55,615 bases of DNA from Candidatus Desulfofervidus auxilii (GTDB taxonomy: Bacteria > Desulfobacterota > Desulfofervidia > Desulfofervidales > Desulfofervidaceae), in the NCBI RefSeq assembly GCF_001577525.1, contig NZ_CP013015.1, positions 2,124,607-2,180,221 on the forward strand. The letters run 5' to 3'. Positions within the stretch are counted from its first letter, which is position 1. The number at the start of each line of letters is the position of its first letter. The position numbers and the translations under genes were made by a program. Under the pieces are notes generated by a model. That model did no database searches. It saw only the letters and a program-made list of their open reading frames with translations, and was not told the origin of the DNA. Shown here piece by piece: positions 34,259 through 43,024 of the stretch.

Positions 34259-35770
34259 TTACCCTCCTATTCCTCTTTCCATAGTGGGAGAATATTTAAC
34301 CACTTTAATATAATTCTCAATCCCTCTTACAATCCCTTCTGCAAGGCGTTGAAGATATCTTTCACGGCAGAAGCGTCTGCCTTCTCTAAGGTGGTCAATA
34401 AAACCTGTTTCTATTAACACCGCAGGCATATCTGTGCCAATAAGGACATAGAAAGGTGCTTGCTTTACACCCAAATCTCTCACGGGGTTATATCTTTTAC
34501 CCCTTAAGTATTGGATTAAACTTTTCTGAATTTCTGCTGCCAAATAAGCAGATTCCTTTATCTTGGCCTTGGCTAATAAATCAAGCAAGACATCGTTTAG
34601 CTCTCCTCTACCTTTGTTAAGAGAGGCATTTTCACGCGCTGCTACCGCCAAAGCATATTGGTCATCTGTCAACCCTACAAAATAAGTTTCTATTCCATGT
34701 AAGCGATGACTGGGGCAGGCATTACAATGCAGAGAAATAAACAAATCTGCCTTGTGTCTATTGGCTATGGCTGCCCTTCTCTCTAAAGAAACAAATTTGT
34801 CTCTATAACGGGTAAGAATTACTTTACATCCCAAATCAGTTTCTAACCTCTTTTTTAACAAATAGGCCAGTTTTAGAGTGATATCCTTCTCCTTTAAGCC
34901 TTTATATCCAATAGCACCTGGGTCTCGTCCTCCATGACCAGGGTCAATAACTACTTTTTTAATCTTTAACCCTAAAATAGAAGGCAAGATGGCTGAAGAA
35001 CCTTCAGAAGCAGTAGCAGAAAAAGCGTTCAAAATAAGCCTATTTCCCTGAAAATTAATTTTGTAAGGTATTCTAGAAATTTTAAGTGATAAAACTATCC
35101 TTACGGTTTGTTTATTAAACTGAGCTACCCGCAATTGAGACACAAAAGGGTGTTTGATGTTTGCTTTTTTCATAAACCCTTTAGGCAAATAAGCCGGCCA
35201 CAAATCTATAACCAATCTAGGACTTAATTTTTTAAAACCAGGTAATATAAAGTCCTTAAAATGTGGCTTACCTTGGGTGTTAATGATAATTTTTAATCCT
35301 TGCGGGGGTGGATAACTTACTTTTACTCCTAAAATGCAAGTCTTTTTTTTTCTTTTCAAGGGTTTAGGAGAATGAATAAACAAAGTTAAATTGTTTTTCC
35401 ATTTTTTAGTGTTATAAGCTAATTTCTTGGTAAGCTGAATCGCCACCCGCACTGTTTTTCTATTAAATTGAGAGATTTTTATTTTTTTAACCTGAGGATG
35501 TCTCACAGAAATGGTCTTTCTCACTTGTGGTAAATAAGCAGGCCAGATATCAACTACTATGTATTTCTCTGATTTTCTGGAAGAAAGAATAAAAGATTTA
35601 TAGAAAAATTTTCCCGTAGTATTTAATTTTATCTTTATCCCTGTGGGTAAAGAATAAACCCTTATTTTTTTAATGGCAACCTTGGGTAAAGTTCGGGAAT
35701 AGACATTAGGAATGCATATCCCATAGAAAAAGAAGAAAAACAAACTAACAGTGCCTAGAAACCGCTGCAT
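34259..35770 (-). CDS. AMIN-domain N-acetylmuramoyl-L-alanine amidase
   Basis: This 503-residue periplasmic enzyme has a signal peptide and two AMIN domains (about 35-130 and 145-245; each has VDIWPAYLP or IDLWPAYLP, then HP.V..++.AQFN). The Amidase_3 catalytic domain runs from ~272. Zinc ligands are visible in VIDPGHGGRDPGA (His), LKEKDITLKLA (Glu) and FISLHCNA (His), and the catalytic Glu in LIETGFIDH. It cleaves peptide stems from glycan strands at cell division. The AMIN domains target it to the septum. It lies 5 bp after mutS. Confidence 0.93.
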   Translation of the reverse strand: MQRFLGTVSLFFFFFYGICIPNVYSRTLPKVAIKKIRVYSLPTGIKIKLNTTGKFFYKSFILSSRKSEKYIVVDIWPAYLPQVRKTISVRHPQVKKIKISQFNRKTVRVAIQLTKKLAYNTKKWKNNLTLFIHSPKPLKRKKKTCILGVKVSYPPPQGLKIIINTQGKPHFKDFILPGFKKLSPRLVIDLWPAYLPKGFMKKANIKHPFVSQLRVAQFNKQTVRIVLSLKISRIPYKINFQGNRLILNAFSATASEGSSAILPSILGLKIKKVVIDPGHGGRDPGAIGYKGLKEKDITLKLAYLLKKRLETDLGCKVILTRYRDKFVSLERRAAIANRHKADLFISLHCNACPSHRLHGIETYFVGLTDDQYALAVAARENASLNKGRGELNDVLLDLLAKAKIKESAYLAAEIQKSLIQYLRGKRYNPVRDLGVKQAPFYVLIGTDMPAVLIETGFIDHLREGRRFCRERYLQRLAEGIVRGIENYIKVVKYSPTMERGIGG

Positions 35771-35775
35771 GTCAA

Positions 35776-38343
35776 CTAATTTATCATATTTTTAAATTTA
35801 TGTAAAATCGTTAAGGCCTGTAAAGGGGTAATCCGGTTAGGGTCTAATTTCCTTAACCGATCCACAATTTTTTGATGTCCTGGGGTAAACAAAAAAGGTT
35901 GGAGGTATTTTTGGGCCCGTTCTTCATCCACTCGTTCCTGTTCTTTATTTTCTAACATATGAAGGATTTTAAATGCCCTCTCAATTACCTTAGGGGGTAA
36001 TCCGGCCAATCTAGCTACTTCAATGCCATAACTCCTACTACTTCCCCCAGGAAGGAGTTTGTATAAGAAAATAATCTTTCCTTCCCATTCTCTGACTACC
36101 ACATTATAATTGCGTATCTTTGGCTTTATTTGAGCAAGTTCAGTCAATTCATGATAATGGGTGGCAAATAGGCTCTTAACCCCCTTTCCTCCCAAATCAT
36201 GGAGGTACTCTACTACCGCCCAAGCAATACTCATGCCATCAAAGGTGCTGGTTCCACGGCCTATTTCATCTAAAATCACCAGACTTTTAGGGGTTGCCTG
36301 ATGTAAAATGCGGGCGGTTTCTTCCATCTCTATCATAAAGGTGCTCCTTCCTTCAGGAAGGGCATCAGAGGCTCCAACCCTGGTAAAAAGCTTATCTACA
36401 ATACCAATTCTTGCTTCTTTGGCTGGCACAAAGCTCCCTATCTGGGCCATAAGCACTATAATAGCTATCTGTCTAATAAGAGTAGATTTTCCTGCCATAT
36501 TAGGACCAGTGATAATCAAAATACGTTCTTTTTCGTTTAAACAAATATCATTAGGCACAAATGGGGTATCCTTTATTTGCTCTACAACAGGATGGCGACC
36601 TTCTTTAATAAAAATCTCATCTTTTTCCTCTATCTTAGGACACACATAATTATTTTGCACTGCTACCTCGGCTAAAGCAGACATCACATCTATCTCTGCT
36701 AATTGAGCTGCTACTTTTAATAGCCTATTACTGGCCTTAGCCACCCTTTCTCTTATTTCTATAAATAATTGGTATTCTAAGGCATTTCTTTTCTCCTCTG
36801 CCCCTAAAAGAAAGTTTTCATACTCTTTTAAAGCAGGGGTAACAAACCGCTCTGCATTCACCAAAGTTTGTTTCCGAATATAATCTTCAGGCACCTGTTT
36901 TAACTGGGACTTAGTTATTTCTATATAATAGCCAAATATCTTATTATACCCTACTTTAAGGTTAGAAATCCCTGTGCGTTCCCTTTCTTTTTTCTCTAGG
37001 TTGGCAATCCAGGACTTGGCCTCTTTAGTCTGTTTGCTCAAGTTATCTAAACCCTCATGATACCCCGTCTTAATCAACCCTCCTTCTTTTAAAGAAAGAG
37101 GGGGTTCATCTACAATCCCCTCACTGATTAACTGGGTAATATCCTCCAAACTGTCTAATTGCTCTCCTTTTTGCTGATGAAGCATGGAAGGGCTAGAAAG
37201 TAATAACTGTTTTACTTCTGGCAACATTTGTAAAGAATTTTTTAAGGCCACTAAATCACGGGCATGTGCCCTGCCTAAAACAATGCGGCTATTAATTCTT
37301 TCTAAGTCTCCTATTTTATCCAATTTTTCCCTTATAGCCTTACGTAATAGACCAGTTTGCACAAAGGCATCTACCTGAGTTAAACGGTTTTTAATAGCCT
37401 TTACATCTTTCAGGGGGCGTAGAAGCATGTTTCTCAATAAGCGTCCACCCATAGGAGTAAGGGTTTTATTGAGGATATTAAAAAGTGTCCATTGTTTATC
37501 TCCCTGCCAACGTCTAAAGACCTCCAGATGGGTAAAAGTCACACTGTCTAACACCATAAACTCATCTAAAGTATAAGTTTGCAAGCGGGTAATATGGGGT
37601 AAAATAGTCTTTTGCCCTTGTTCTGCATAATGAAGAATCCAGGCAGCAGATATAGCAGCTGCAGGCCAATCCTTTAAACCCAACACACCTAAAGAAGGAA
37701 TATCAAAATGGGACTTCAGTATCTCTTGGGCCTGCTCTAAATCTAAGATAGCTTCATCAGGTTGAGAGGCTAAAACAATGTGTTTGGGATTAAAATGTAA
37801 AGAAAGGCTTTTTGGTGCCAGTAGTTCACTGGGTTCTAATCGATTTAACTCTTCTTTTAACATATCTAAACTGCTAAATTGTGTAGCCTTAAAATCACCA
37901 GTAGAGATATCCAGATAGGCCAAGCCATAACCCCCACCCCAGGAGCATATAGCAGCTAAGTAGTTATTTTTGCTGGTTTCTAGATATTCTGGTTCCAAAA
38001 TCATACCAGGGGTAATCACCTGAACTACCTCTCGTCGCACAATCCCTCTTGCTTGCTTAGGGTCTTCTACCTGCTCACAGATAGCTACCTTATAACCTTG
38101 CTTAATCAGTTTAGGCAGGTAAGAAGAAAGGGCATGATAGGGGATGCCACACATAGGAACAGGTTCTGGCACATCTTTTTGTCTGGAAGTTAAAGCAATT
38201 TCTAATATCTTGGAACCAATCTCTGCATCCTCAAAAAACATCTCATAAAAATCACCCATGCGAAAAAACAAAATAGCATCAGGATACTGCTGCTTGATTT
38301 CTAGATATTGACGCATAGCCGGTGTTAGGGTTTTATTTTTCAT
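35776..38343 (-). CDS. mutS: DNA mismatch repair protein MutS
   Basis: This MutS of about 855 residues has the mismatch-binding Phe-x-Glu in FFRMGDFYEMFFEDA. The connector, lever and clamp domains follow, and then the ATPase with Walker A GPNMAGKSTLIRQ, Walker B LVILDEIGRGTSTFDG and the ATHYHEL signature. I take the ATG at 38343 (MKNKTLTPAMRQYLEIKQQY), three codons inside the open frame. The start overlaps the end of the AMMECR1 gene. No mutL is in view. Confidence 0.97.
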   Translation of the reverse strand: MKNKTLTPAMRQYLEIKQQYPDAILFFRMGDFYEMFFEDAEIGSKILEIALTSRQKDVPEPVPMCGIPYHALSSYLPKLIKQGYKVAICEQVEDPKQARGIVRREVVQVITPGMILEPEYLETSKNNYLAAICSWGGGYGLAYLDISTGDFKATQFSSLDMLKEELNRLEPSELLAPKSLSLHFNPKHIVLASQPDEAILDLEQAQEILKSHFDIPSLGVLGLKDWPAAAISAAWILHYAEQGQKTILPHITRLQTYTLDEFMVLDSVTFTHLEVFRRWQGDKQWTLFNILNKTLTPMGGRLLRNMLLRPLKDVKAIKNRLTQVDAFVQTGLLRKAIREKLDKIGDLERINSRIVLGRAHARDLVALKNSLQMLPEVKQLLLSSPSMLHQQKGEQLDSLEDITQLISEGIVDEPPLSLKEGGLIKTGYHEGLDNLSKQTKEAKSWIANLEKKERERTGISNLKVGYNKIFGYYIEITKSQLKQVPEDYIRKQTLVNAERFVTPALKEYENFLLGAEEKRNALEYQLFIEIRERVAKASNRLLKVAAQLAEIDVMSALAEVAVQNNYVCPKIEEKDEIFIKEGRHPVVEQIKDTPFVPNDICLNEKERILIITGPNMAGKSTLIRQIAIIVLMAQIGSFVPAKEARIGIVDKLFTRVGASDALPEGRSTFMIEMEETARILHQATPKSLVILDEIGRGTSTFDGMSIAWAVVEYLHDLGGKGVKSLFATHYHELTELAQIKPKIRNYNVVVREWEGKIIFLYKLLPGGSSRSYGIEVARLAGLPPKVIERAFKILHMLENKEQERVDEERAQKYLQPFLFTPGHQKIVDRLRKLDPNRITPLQALTILHKFKNMIN

Positions 38344-38884
38344 TTCCCTCACTAAATACTTCCGCGGAAAAAATATAAATCTCTGCCCCTGAACGCCAAC
38401 ACCCTGGAGGGAGACCTGCCTTAAGACAAGTATTATCTAAAAATTTATATCTATCCCAACCATATTCAGTAGCTACTTGAGGCAAAAGCACACCTCTATG
38501 AAATCCCTTTATAAGATAAATACCATGTTTCCCTACCTCTATTTGCTCTACATTAGTAATACGTTCTAAAGGGGATAACACCGATATTTCAATTTCAATT
38601 TGGGGTAATTCTTCTGCACTTAGGGGAGGGAATCTGGGGTCTCTAAAGGCAGCTTCTATAGCCATTTCTTGAATGGTAATATAAAGAGGCCTCTCTCCAA
38701 TCAGAGAGCCAATACATCCCCGCAATTGTCCTCCTTTATGTAAGGTAACAAAGGCACCACAAGGACGAGATAAAACAGGGTCATCTACTGTATTTTGAGG
38801 TAAAGGACGGTGGTCTAAGGCTGCCTTAATAGTATCTCTGGCTAATTTTAATAAAAAACGCCTTTGTTCATCACTAAGCTTCAT
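38333..38884 (-). CDS. AMMECR1-domain protein
   Basis: This 183-residue protein consists of an AMMECR1 domain. The family signature LRGCIGSL appears in HKGGQLRGCIGSLIGERPLY, and PCGAFVTLH, FRDPRFPPLSAEELPQIEIEI and a late CLKAGLPPGCW follow. In bacteria it often travels with a MEMO-like protein and a radical SAM enzyme (AmmeMemoRadiSam system); neither partner is adjacent here. The molecular function is not established. It sits between pncB (2 bp) and mutS (overlap) in one transcription unit. Confidence 0.9.
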   Translation of the reverse strand: MKLSDEQRRFLLKLARDTIKAALDHRPLPQNTVDDPVLSRPCGAFVTLHKGGQLRGCIGSLIGERPLYITIQEMAIEAAFRDPRFPPLSAEELPQIEIEISVLSPLERITNVEQIEVGKHGIYLIKGFHRGVLLPQVATEYGWDRYKFLDNTCLKAGLPPGCWRSGAEIYIFSAEVFSEGNEK

Positions 38885-38885
38885 T

Positions 38886-40256
38886 TTAACTCTCTCCTAA
38901 TTCTTTTTCTCTTACCTTAAAAACCACTTGTTTTTGGAGTTTTTGTAACGCAGGACCTAACTCTACCAAATATATTGCAGGGTTTTCTAATCTTTTATAA
39001 CTCTCATCCAAGGCAGCAAATTCTGTTTGGAATCTATCTCTGATCTTTGTTAATGGTTCGCTGTGGAACAATCGTTTTCCTTCTTTCATCACTGGTGTAA
39101 GAAGAGGTTCGCCATCAAGCTTTTCTGTGCGAAGGGCAATTATGTCCTTTTGTAAATTATTTTTCTCTTTTAATCTAAATACCTGTTTTTGCCCTACCAG
39201 TGTTTTTTTCCCCATGCTCAATTTTAACACTGGCCTCCCATCATACTCAACCAATTTATAAGCAATGTCTGTATAAGGAGCATCTGCAGAAACACCCATT
39301 TTGGTTCCCACTCCAAAGGCATCTATTTCTGCGCCTTGTTCCAGAACTTTAGCTATCTTATATTCATCAAATCCGCCACTGGCAAAAATCATAACATTAT
39401 TAAGACCTGCTTCTTTAAAGACCTGTCTTACTTCTTTACTTAAAGGAGCCATATCTCCACTGTCTAATCTTACCCCTTTTAATTTTTTGCCTTGATAAAG
39501 AAGCTCCTTTCCTATAATGGCTGCCTTATGGGCACCAATAATGGTATCATAAGTGTCTATCAATAGCACTGTATTTTGGGGAAATATTTTGCTAAACGCC
39601 CTAAAGGCATCTATCTCCTTTTTAAAACTGGTAATAAAAGAATGAGCCATGGTGCCAAAAACAGGAATATTATACAATTTTCCTGCCAATACATTACTAG
39701 TCCCACCAAACCCCACAATATAACTTGCTCTAGCCACCTTTAATCCTGCATCCACTCCTTGGGTGCGCCTTAGAGAAAAGTCTACCAATTTTCTCCCTCT
39801 AGCAGCATATACACATCTACTGGCCTTGGTGGCAATGGTTGTCTGAAAGTTAATGACATTTATCACAAAAGGTTCCACCAATTGAGCCTCAATAATGGGA
39901 GCAGTGATTTCTAAAATAGGCTCATCTTTAAAAAATATCCTTCCTTCTGGAATGGCAAAGACATCTCCTGTAAACCTCAAAGTGCTTAAATAATGCAAAA
40001 AATCTTTAGGAAAAATGCCTAAGTTGTCCAGATAATCCAGGTCTTTCTGATTAAAATGAAAAGATTCTAAAAAACACAATACATCTTCTAAACCAGCACT
40101 GACAAAATAACCCCGATGCGGAGGATATTCCCGAATAAATAAACTAAAAGTAGCCGGGGCAAACATCTGATATTTATAGTAACAAGTGGCCATAGTAAGC
40201 TCATAAAGGTCAGTTAATAGAGCTTTATTATTGATTTCCCTGTCCATTGTTTTCAT
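38886..40256 (-). CDS. pncB: Nicotinate phosphoribosyltransferase
   Basis: This enzyme makes nicotinate mononucleotide from nicotinate and PRPP (Preiss-Handler pathway). The 456 residues include LLTDLYELTMATCYYKYQMF, the catalytic-loop segment DFSLRRTQGVDAGLKVARAS, GTMAHSFITSF, LIDTYDTIIGAHKA and KGVRLDSGDMAPLSKEVR. The variant matches the longer NAPRTase class. ATGs at 40256 and 40247 are both possible starts. It appears to begin the pncB-AMMECR1-mutS-amidase series. Confidence 0.95.
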   Translation of the reverse strand: MKTMDREINNKALLTDLYELTMATCYYKYQMFAPATFSLFIREYPPHRGYFVSAGLEDVLCFLESFHFNQKDLDYLDNLGIFPKDFLHYLSTLRFTGDVFAIPEGRIFFKDEPILEITAPIIEAQLVEPFVINVINFQTTIATKASRCVYAARGRKLVDFSLRRTQGVDAGLKVARASYIVGFGGTSNVLAGKLYNIPVFGTMAHSFITSFKKEIDAFRAFSKIFPQNTVLLIDTYDTIIGAHKAAIIGKELLYQGKKLKGVRLDSGDMAPLSKEVRQVFKEAGLNNVMIFASGGFDEYKIAKVLEQGAEIDAFGVGTKMGVSADAPYTDIAYKLVEYDGRPVLKLSMGKKTLVGQKQVFRLKEKNNLQKDIIALRTEKLDGEPLLTPVMKEGKRLFHSEPLTKIRDRFQTEFAALDESYKRLENPAIYLVELGPALQKLQKQVVFKVREKELGES

Positions 40257-40417
40257 TTAATTTTTAAAATACCTAATATCCGCTCCTCTTTCAAGGGACT
40301 TAGAACCCCCAAATCCGTAATAACTGTTCGGCAGACAGATTAGGGAAAACTTCGCTCACCTGCCATTATGCCACTTTTGTCAAATGTGGAGACCAAACCC
40401 TGATTTTTTGTATACAA

Positions 40418-40816
40418 TCATCGATTTAAAGTTGATCTGAAATATGGATTCAAATCAATCGATTTGCCTCCTCTTGCATATTGCACATAATTTTCATCTG
40501 TATTGATAGAAACTACCTTTATTCCTTCGTGATGATAATCCTGATATGTATCGGGGTCTCTATATATTTCTTTAATAATTTCGATTGGAATAAGAAAATA
40601 TGTTTCTTCATCACCGCAAATCCACAATTCAAAATCTGCTGTTAGCGTGTTGGGATTAATATTGAATTTGTATTTTGAAGGCGAACGTCGGTTAGTGGAG
40701 CAAAAGCGAACGTGGACAATATCTTGTCCCACTCTTATTTTCGCTCTGCCTGAAGGATACCAAGTCTGCGATCCAGCTATCCTCTTATAAACTGCCTTTT
40801 TTATATCTTCTTTCAT
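40418..40816 (-). CDS. Orphan cassette protein of unknown function
   Basis: This 132-residue soluble protein begins about 15 bp after the outer core of a clear attC site (40832-40901). That is the standard position for the first gene of an integron cassette. I recognise no domain. Visible features are RAKIRVGQDIVHVRFC, a beta-rich centre (DFELWICGDEETYFLIPIEI) and a C-terminal acidic/aromatic region. The FLIPIEIIKEI segment recalls small restriction-fold proteins, but this is not enough to assign one. Confidence 0.6.
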   Translation of the reverse strand: MKEDIKKAVYKRIAGSQTWYPSGRAKIRVGQDIVHVRFCSTNRRSPSKYKFNINPNTLTADFELWICGDEETYFLIPIEIIKEIYRDPDTYQDYHHEGIKVVSINTDENYVQYARGGKSIDLNPYFRSTLNR

Positions 40817-40831
40817 TTCATTAATCCTTTT

Positions 40832-40901
40832 GTATAACGACCAGGCTCACCTGCCGCTATGGGCCAGCGGAATGGCGGTCAGGTGGACCCTTTTGTTAAC
40901 C
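40832..40901 (-). repeat. attC recombination site (clear)
   Basis: On the minus strand the elements run in order: GGTTAAC core, AAAAG spacer, arm GGTCCACCTGACCGC, a ~15-base apex, arm GCGGCAGGTGAGCC, TGGTC spacer, core GTTATAC. The arms pair as TCCACCTG-A-CCGC against GCGG-CAGGTGAGC. One A is left unpaired on the first arm, the asymmetry that directs strand choice in integron attC sites. The mazF stop codon lies inside the first core. The length of 70 bp is typical. Confidence 0.8.
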
Positions 40902-41234
40902 TCTAATTATTTCATTTAATCCCTCTATAATTAACTCAAGTCCCTCAGGAGAAATACTTGCAATTTTTCCCCTAATCCTTTTGATAGATAATGTTCGAAT
41001 TTGACTTATTTTGACCCACGATTTTTTAGGGAGTTTTGTCTCTGAAAGTTCAAAGGTTAAAGGAAATCCTGCTCTTTGAGGTTGATTTGTAATTGCCATA
41101 GCTATCACGGTACCGGATCTTTCATTAAAAATATCATGACTCAAAATAAGAACAGGGCGAAAACCGCCCTGTTCACTCCCTATTACAGGATTTAAATCAG
41201 CCCAGCAAATGTCTCCCCTTAATATCTTGGCCAT
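40896..41234 (-). CDS. MazF/PemK-type toxin
   Basis: This 112-residue mRNA-interferase toxin has the family pattern ILRGDICWADLNPVIGSEQG, then RPVLILSHDIFNERSGTVIA, MAITNQP, and SWVKISQIRTLSIKRIRGKI. These are the substrate-binding Arg and Ser/Thr positions of MazF. It cleaves RNA at short motifs when freed from its antitoxin. It overlaps the antitoxin gene by 16 bp. The pair is the payload of an attC-bounded cassette, a common cassette cargo that stabilises the array. Confidence 0.92.
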   Translation of the reverse strand: MAKILRGDICWADLNPVIGSEQGGFRPVLILSHDIFNERSGTVIAMAITNQPQRAGFPLTFELSETKLPKKSWVKISQIRTLSIKRIRGKIASISPEGLELIIEGLNEIIRG

Positions 41235-41461
41235 TCTTCTATCTCCAGTGAAAATCCCTCTTCTGCCATATTTTCCTCAAATTCAGGGTCAAGTTTAGCA
41301 CACTCCTTAGCTAATCGAGTCCTTTTTAACCGCTCTAATTTTTCCTTAACAGCTTCTTGAATAGCTTTACTTCTATTTGGAAATAAATTTGATTTTACCA
41401 ATAAATCAATTTCCTTAACCAGCTCATTATCAATTGTAATTGCAATTTTTGAAACTGGCAT
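41219..41461 (-). CDS. Ribbon-helix-helix antitoxin of the MazF toxin
   Basis: This protein of about 80 residues begins with a CopG/MetJ-type ribbon-helix-helix (MPVSKIAITIDNELVKEIDL, FPNRSKAIQEAVKEKLERL). Its acidic C-terminal tail (FEENMAEEGFSLEIEEW) wraps the toxin in this class. I choose the ATG at 41461, with GGGAGG nine bases upstream; another ATG lies 6 bp earlier. A 10-bp-arm palindrome over its promoter (41475-41497) is the likely autoregulatory operator. Confidence 0.88.
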   Translation of the reverse strand: MPVSKIAITIDNELVKEIDLLVKSNLFPNRSKAIQEAVKEKLERLKRTRLAKECAKLDPEFEENMAEEGFSLEIEEWPRY

Positions 41462-41474
41462 TTTCATCACCTCC

Positions 41475-41510
41475 CAGTATGATAATATATCATACTGTAT
41501 TTTATTTCAA
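41475..41510 (-). promoter_or_regulatory. Toxin-antitoxin promoter and operator
   Basis: The minus strand has -35 TTGAAA (41510-41505), a 17-bp spacer and -10 TATTAT (41487-41482). The palindrome CAGTATGATA-ATA-TATCATACTG (41475-41497) covers the -10 box, so binding of the RHH antitoxin would block transcription. Confidence 0.75.
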
Positions 41511-41529
41511 GAATTATTTTGTTTTTTGT

Positions 41530-41560
41530 GGCTAACGACCAGGGTCACTTGCCGTCGTGG
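41530..41560 (-). repeat. Half attC-like site
   Basis: The plus-strand string GGCTAACGACCAGGGTCACT parallels GTATAACGACCAGGCTCACC of the clear attC (40832), so this is the same arm and core. The partner arm and core are missing. It would be the 5' boundary of the mazF cassette, with the other half deleted. Confidence 0.6.
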
Positions 41561-41630
41561 ATTTTAGAAATCCTTGTGGTTCTTATAGCAATCTTTTATA
41601 GAAAAAATATTATCTATAAAAATTTTCAAT

Positions 41631-41659
41631 TTGACATATTATTTTTTCTTATTTATATT
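41631..41659 (+). promoter_or_regulatory. Sigma-70 promoter of the porin-tRNA-Se/S operon
   Basis: TTGACA at 41631-41636, a 17-bp spacer and TATATT at 41654-41659 form a near-consensus promoter, 30 bp before the porin ATG. No promoter of similar quality is seen before the tRNA or the downstream genes. Confidence 0.75.
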
Positions 41660-41689
41660 TAGCCAACAATTTTCATAAAGGAGGAAAAA

Positions 41690-43021
41690 ATGAGGGAAGC
41701 ATTTAAAAAGTGGACACTGTTTTGGATAGTAATGGTGTGCGTGCTTTTTGGGAAAGTAGATTATTTAGAGGCAAATTTTACCAAATACAAAAATGGAACC
41801 AGTGTTTGGGATGGGAAAATTAAGTTTGGAGGAAGGATTAGATTTAGACAGGAGATAAAAGACGGCTATTATATTCCCAATGGACAAAAGAAGGTGCATG
41901 ATGACCTCTCCCTCTTACAAACCAGAATTTATGTGGAATTTATGCCCACAGAAGAAATAGGATTTCATCTAATGTTTGAAGATGCACGGGATTTTACAGA
42001 ACCTCACCCTTACAAACCACTTGTTCCTTACGCCTATGACACTGCCTTTGATGTGCAACAGGCGTATGTCTTTTATCAGCCTAAAAATAGCTCATTTTCT
42101 TTCTGGGCAGGAAGAAGAGAAGTATTCTATTTAAAACACAGACTCATTGGGACTACCATTGGCTGGGGAAATAAAGTCATTACGTATGACGGAGCCATGG
42201 TAACCTTTGAGGATAAAAAATTTAAGTTGGACCTTGCCTATTTAAACTGGGTAAGACCTCAGCACACAGGCAGGTTATTTGAGCATACCTGGTTTGGTGA
42301 ACCTGCCAACACCCTTGTAGGCTGGCTTACTTTAAAAGATTTATTTTCAGGAGCTAGTCTTGATATATACACCATTTATGACGACCGCAGAAATGGAGAA
42401 GATATTTACACCATAGGCCTTAGAGCCTATGGAAAGATAGGAAGTTCTATTGGTTATGATATAAATGGCAGCCTTCAGCTGGGAGATGCATTGGTAGGGA
42501 GTGAATTCCAAGACAGAATAGCAGGGGCCTTTTATTTAGACACATGGTATGCCTTTGATATGCCATGGAAACCCACTATAGGTCTGGAATACTTTATGGC
42601 CACTGGGGATAGCCATCCGGGTAATGGAGACTATCATACCTTTGACCAGCTCTATGCTACTCCTCATTATTCATACGGATATATGGATTTGATGGGTTGG
42701 CAGAATATGCATGACCTTAATCTTAAGACCTGGATAAAACCGGTTAAGGGTTTAAAATGTGGGGCTGCATTTCATACCTTTTGGTTATTTGCCAATGAGG
42801 ACAACTGGTATAATGCCTATAAAAAAGTTCAGAGGTTTGGCCAAGAGGATGCAAGTCACTATATAGGAAACGAGCTTGATTTTATCTTCTTTTATGACTT
42901 TGCAAAATATTTTACTTTAGTAGGTACATATTCGCATTTCTTTGCCGGAAAATTTGTAGCCCAAACAGGCCAGAGTAGTGATGCTGACTTTTTCTCCATG
43001 GAAATACGCTTTGAATTTTAA
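41690..43021 (+). CDS. Outer-membrane beta-barrel porin (alginate-export-like)
   Basis: This 443-residue protein has a signal peptide (FWIVMVCVLFGKVDYLEA). The barrel is rich in aromatic residues and ends with Phe (FFSMEIRFEF). Segments FGGRIRFRQEIKDGYYIP and FDVQQAYVFYQPKNSSFSFW with AGRREVFYLKHRLIGTTIGW resemble the alginate-export family of large porins common in Desulfobacterota. The RBS AAAGGAGG lies nine bases upstream. Its stop codon is 3 bp before the tRNA at 43025, so the barrel gene and the tRNA share a transcript. The substrate is unknown; a selenium or sulfur oxyanion is a guess from the downstream genes. Confidence 0.75.
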   Translation: MREAFKKWTLFWIVMVCVLFGKVDYLEANFTKYKNGTSVWDGKIKFGGRIRFRQEIKDGYYIPNGQKKVHDDLSLLQTRIYVEFMPTEEIGFHLMFEDARDFTEPHPYKPLVPYAYDTAFDVQQAYVFYQPKNSSFSFWAGRREVFYLKHRLIGTTIGWGNKVITYDGAMVTFEDKKFKLDLAYLNWVRPQHTGRLFEHTWFGEPANTLVGWLTLKDLFSGASLDIYTIYDDRRNGEDIYTIGLRAYGKIGSSIGYDINGSLQLGDALVGSEFQDRIAGAFYLDTWYAFDMPWKPTIGLEYFMATGDSHPGNGDYHTFDQLYATPHYSYGYMDLMGWQNMHDLNLKTWIKPVKGLKCGAAFHTFWLFANEDNWYNAYKKVQRFGQEDASHYIGNELDFIFFYDFAKYFTLVGTYSHFFAGKFVAQTGQSSDADFFSMEIRFEF

Positions 43022-43024
43022 AAT

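Noticed and set aside
34174-34284. 36-residue small membrane protein
   Set aside because: It has a weak ribosome site, lies on the opposite strand over the end of the amidase gene, and has no supporting context.
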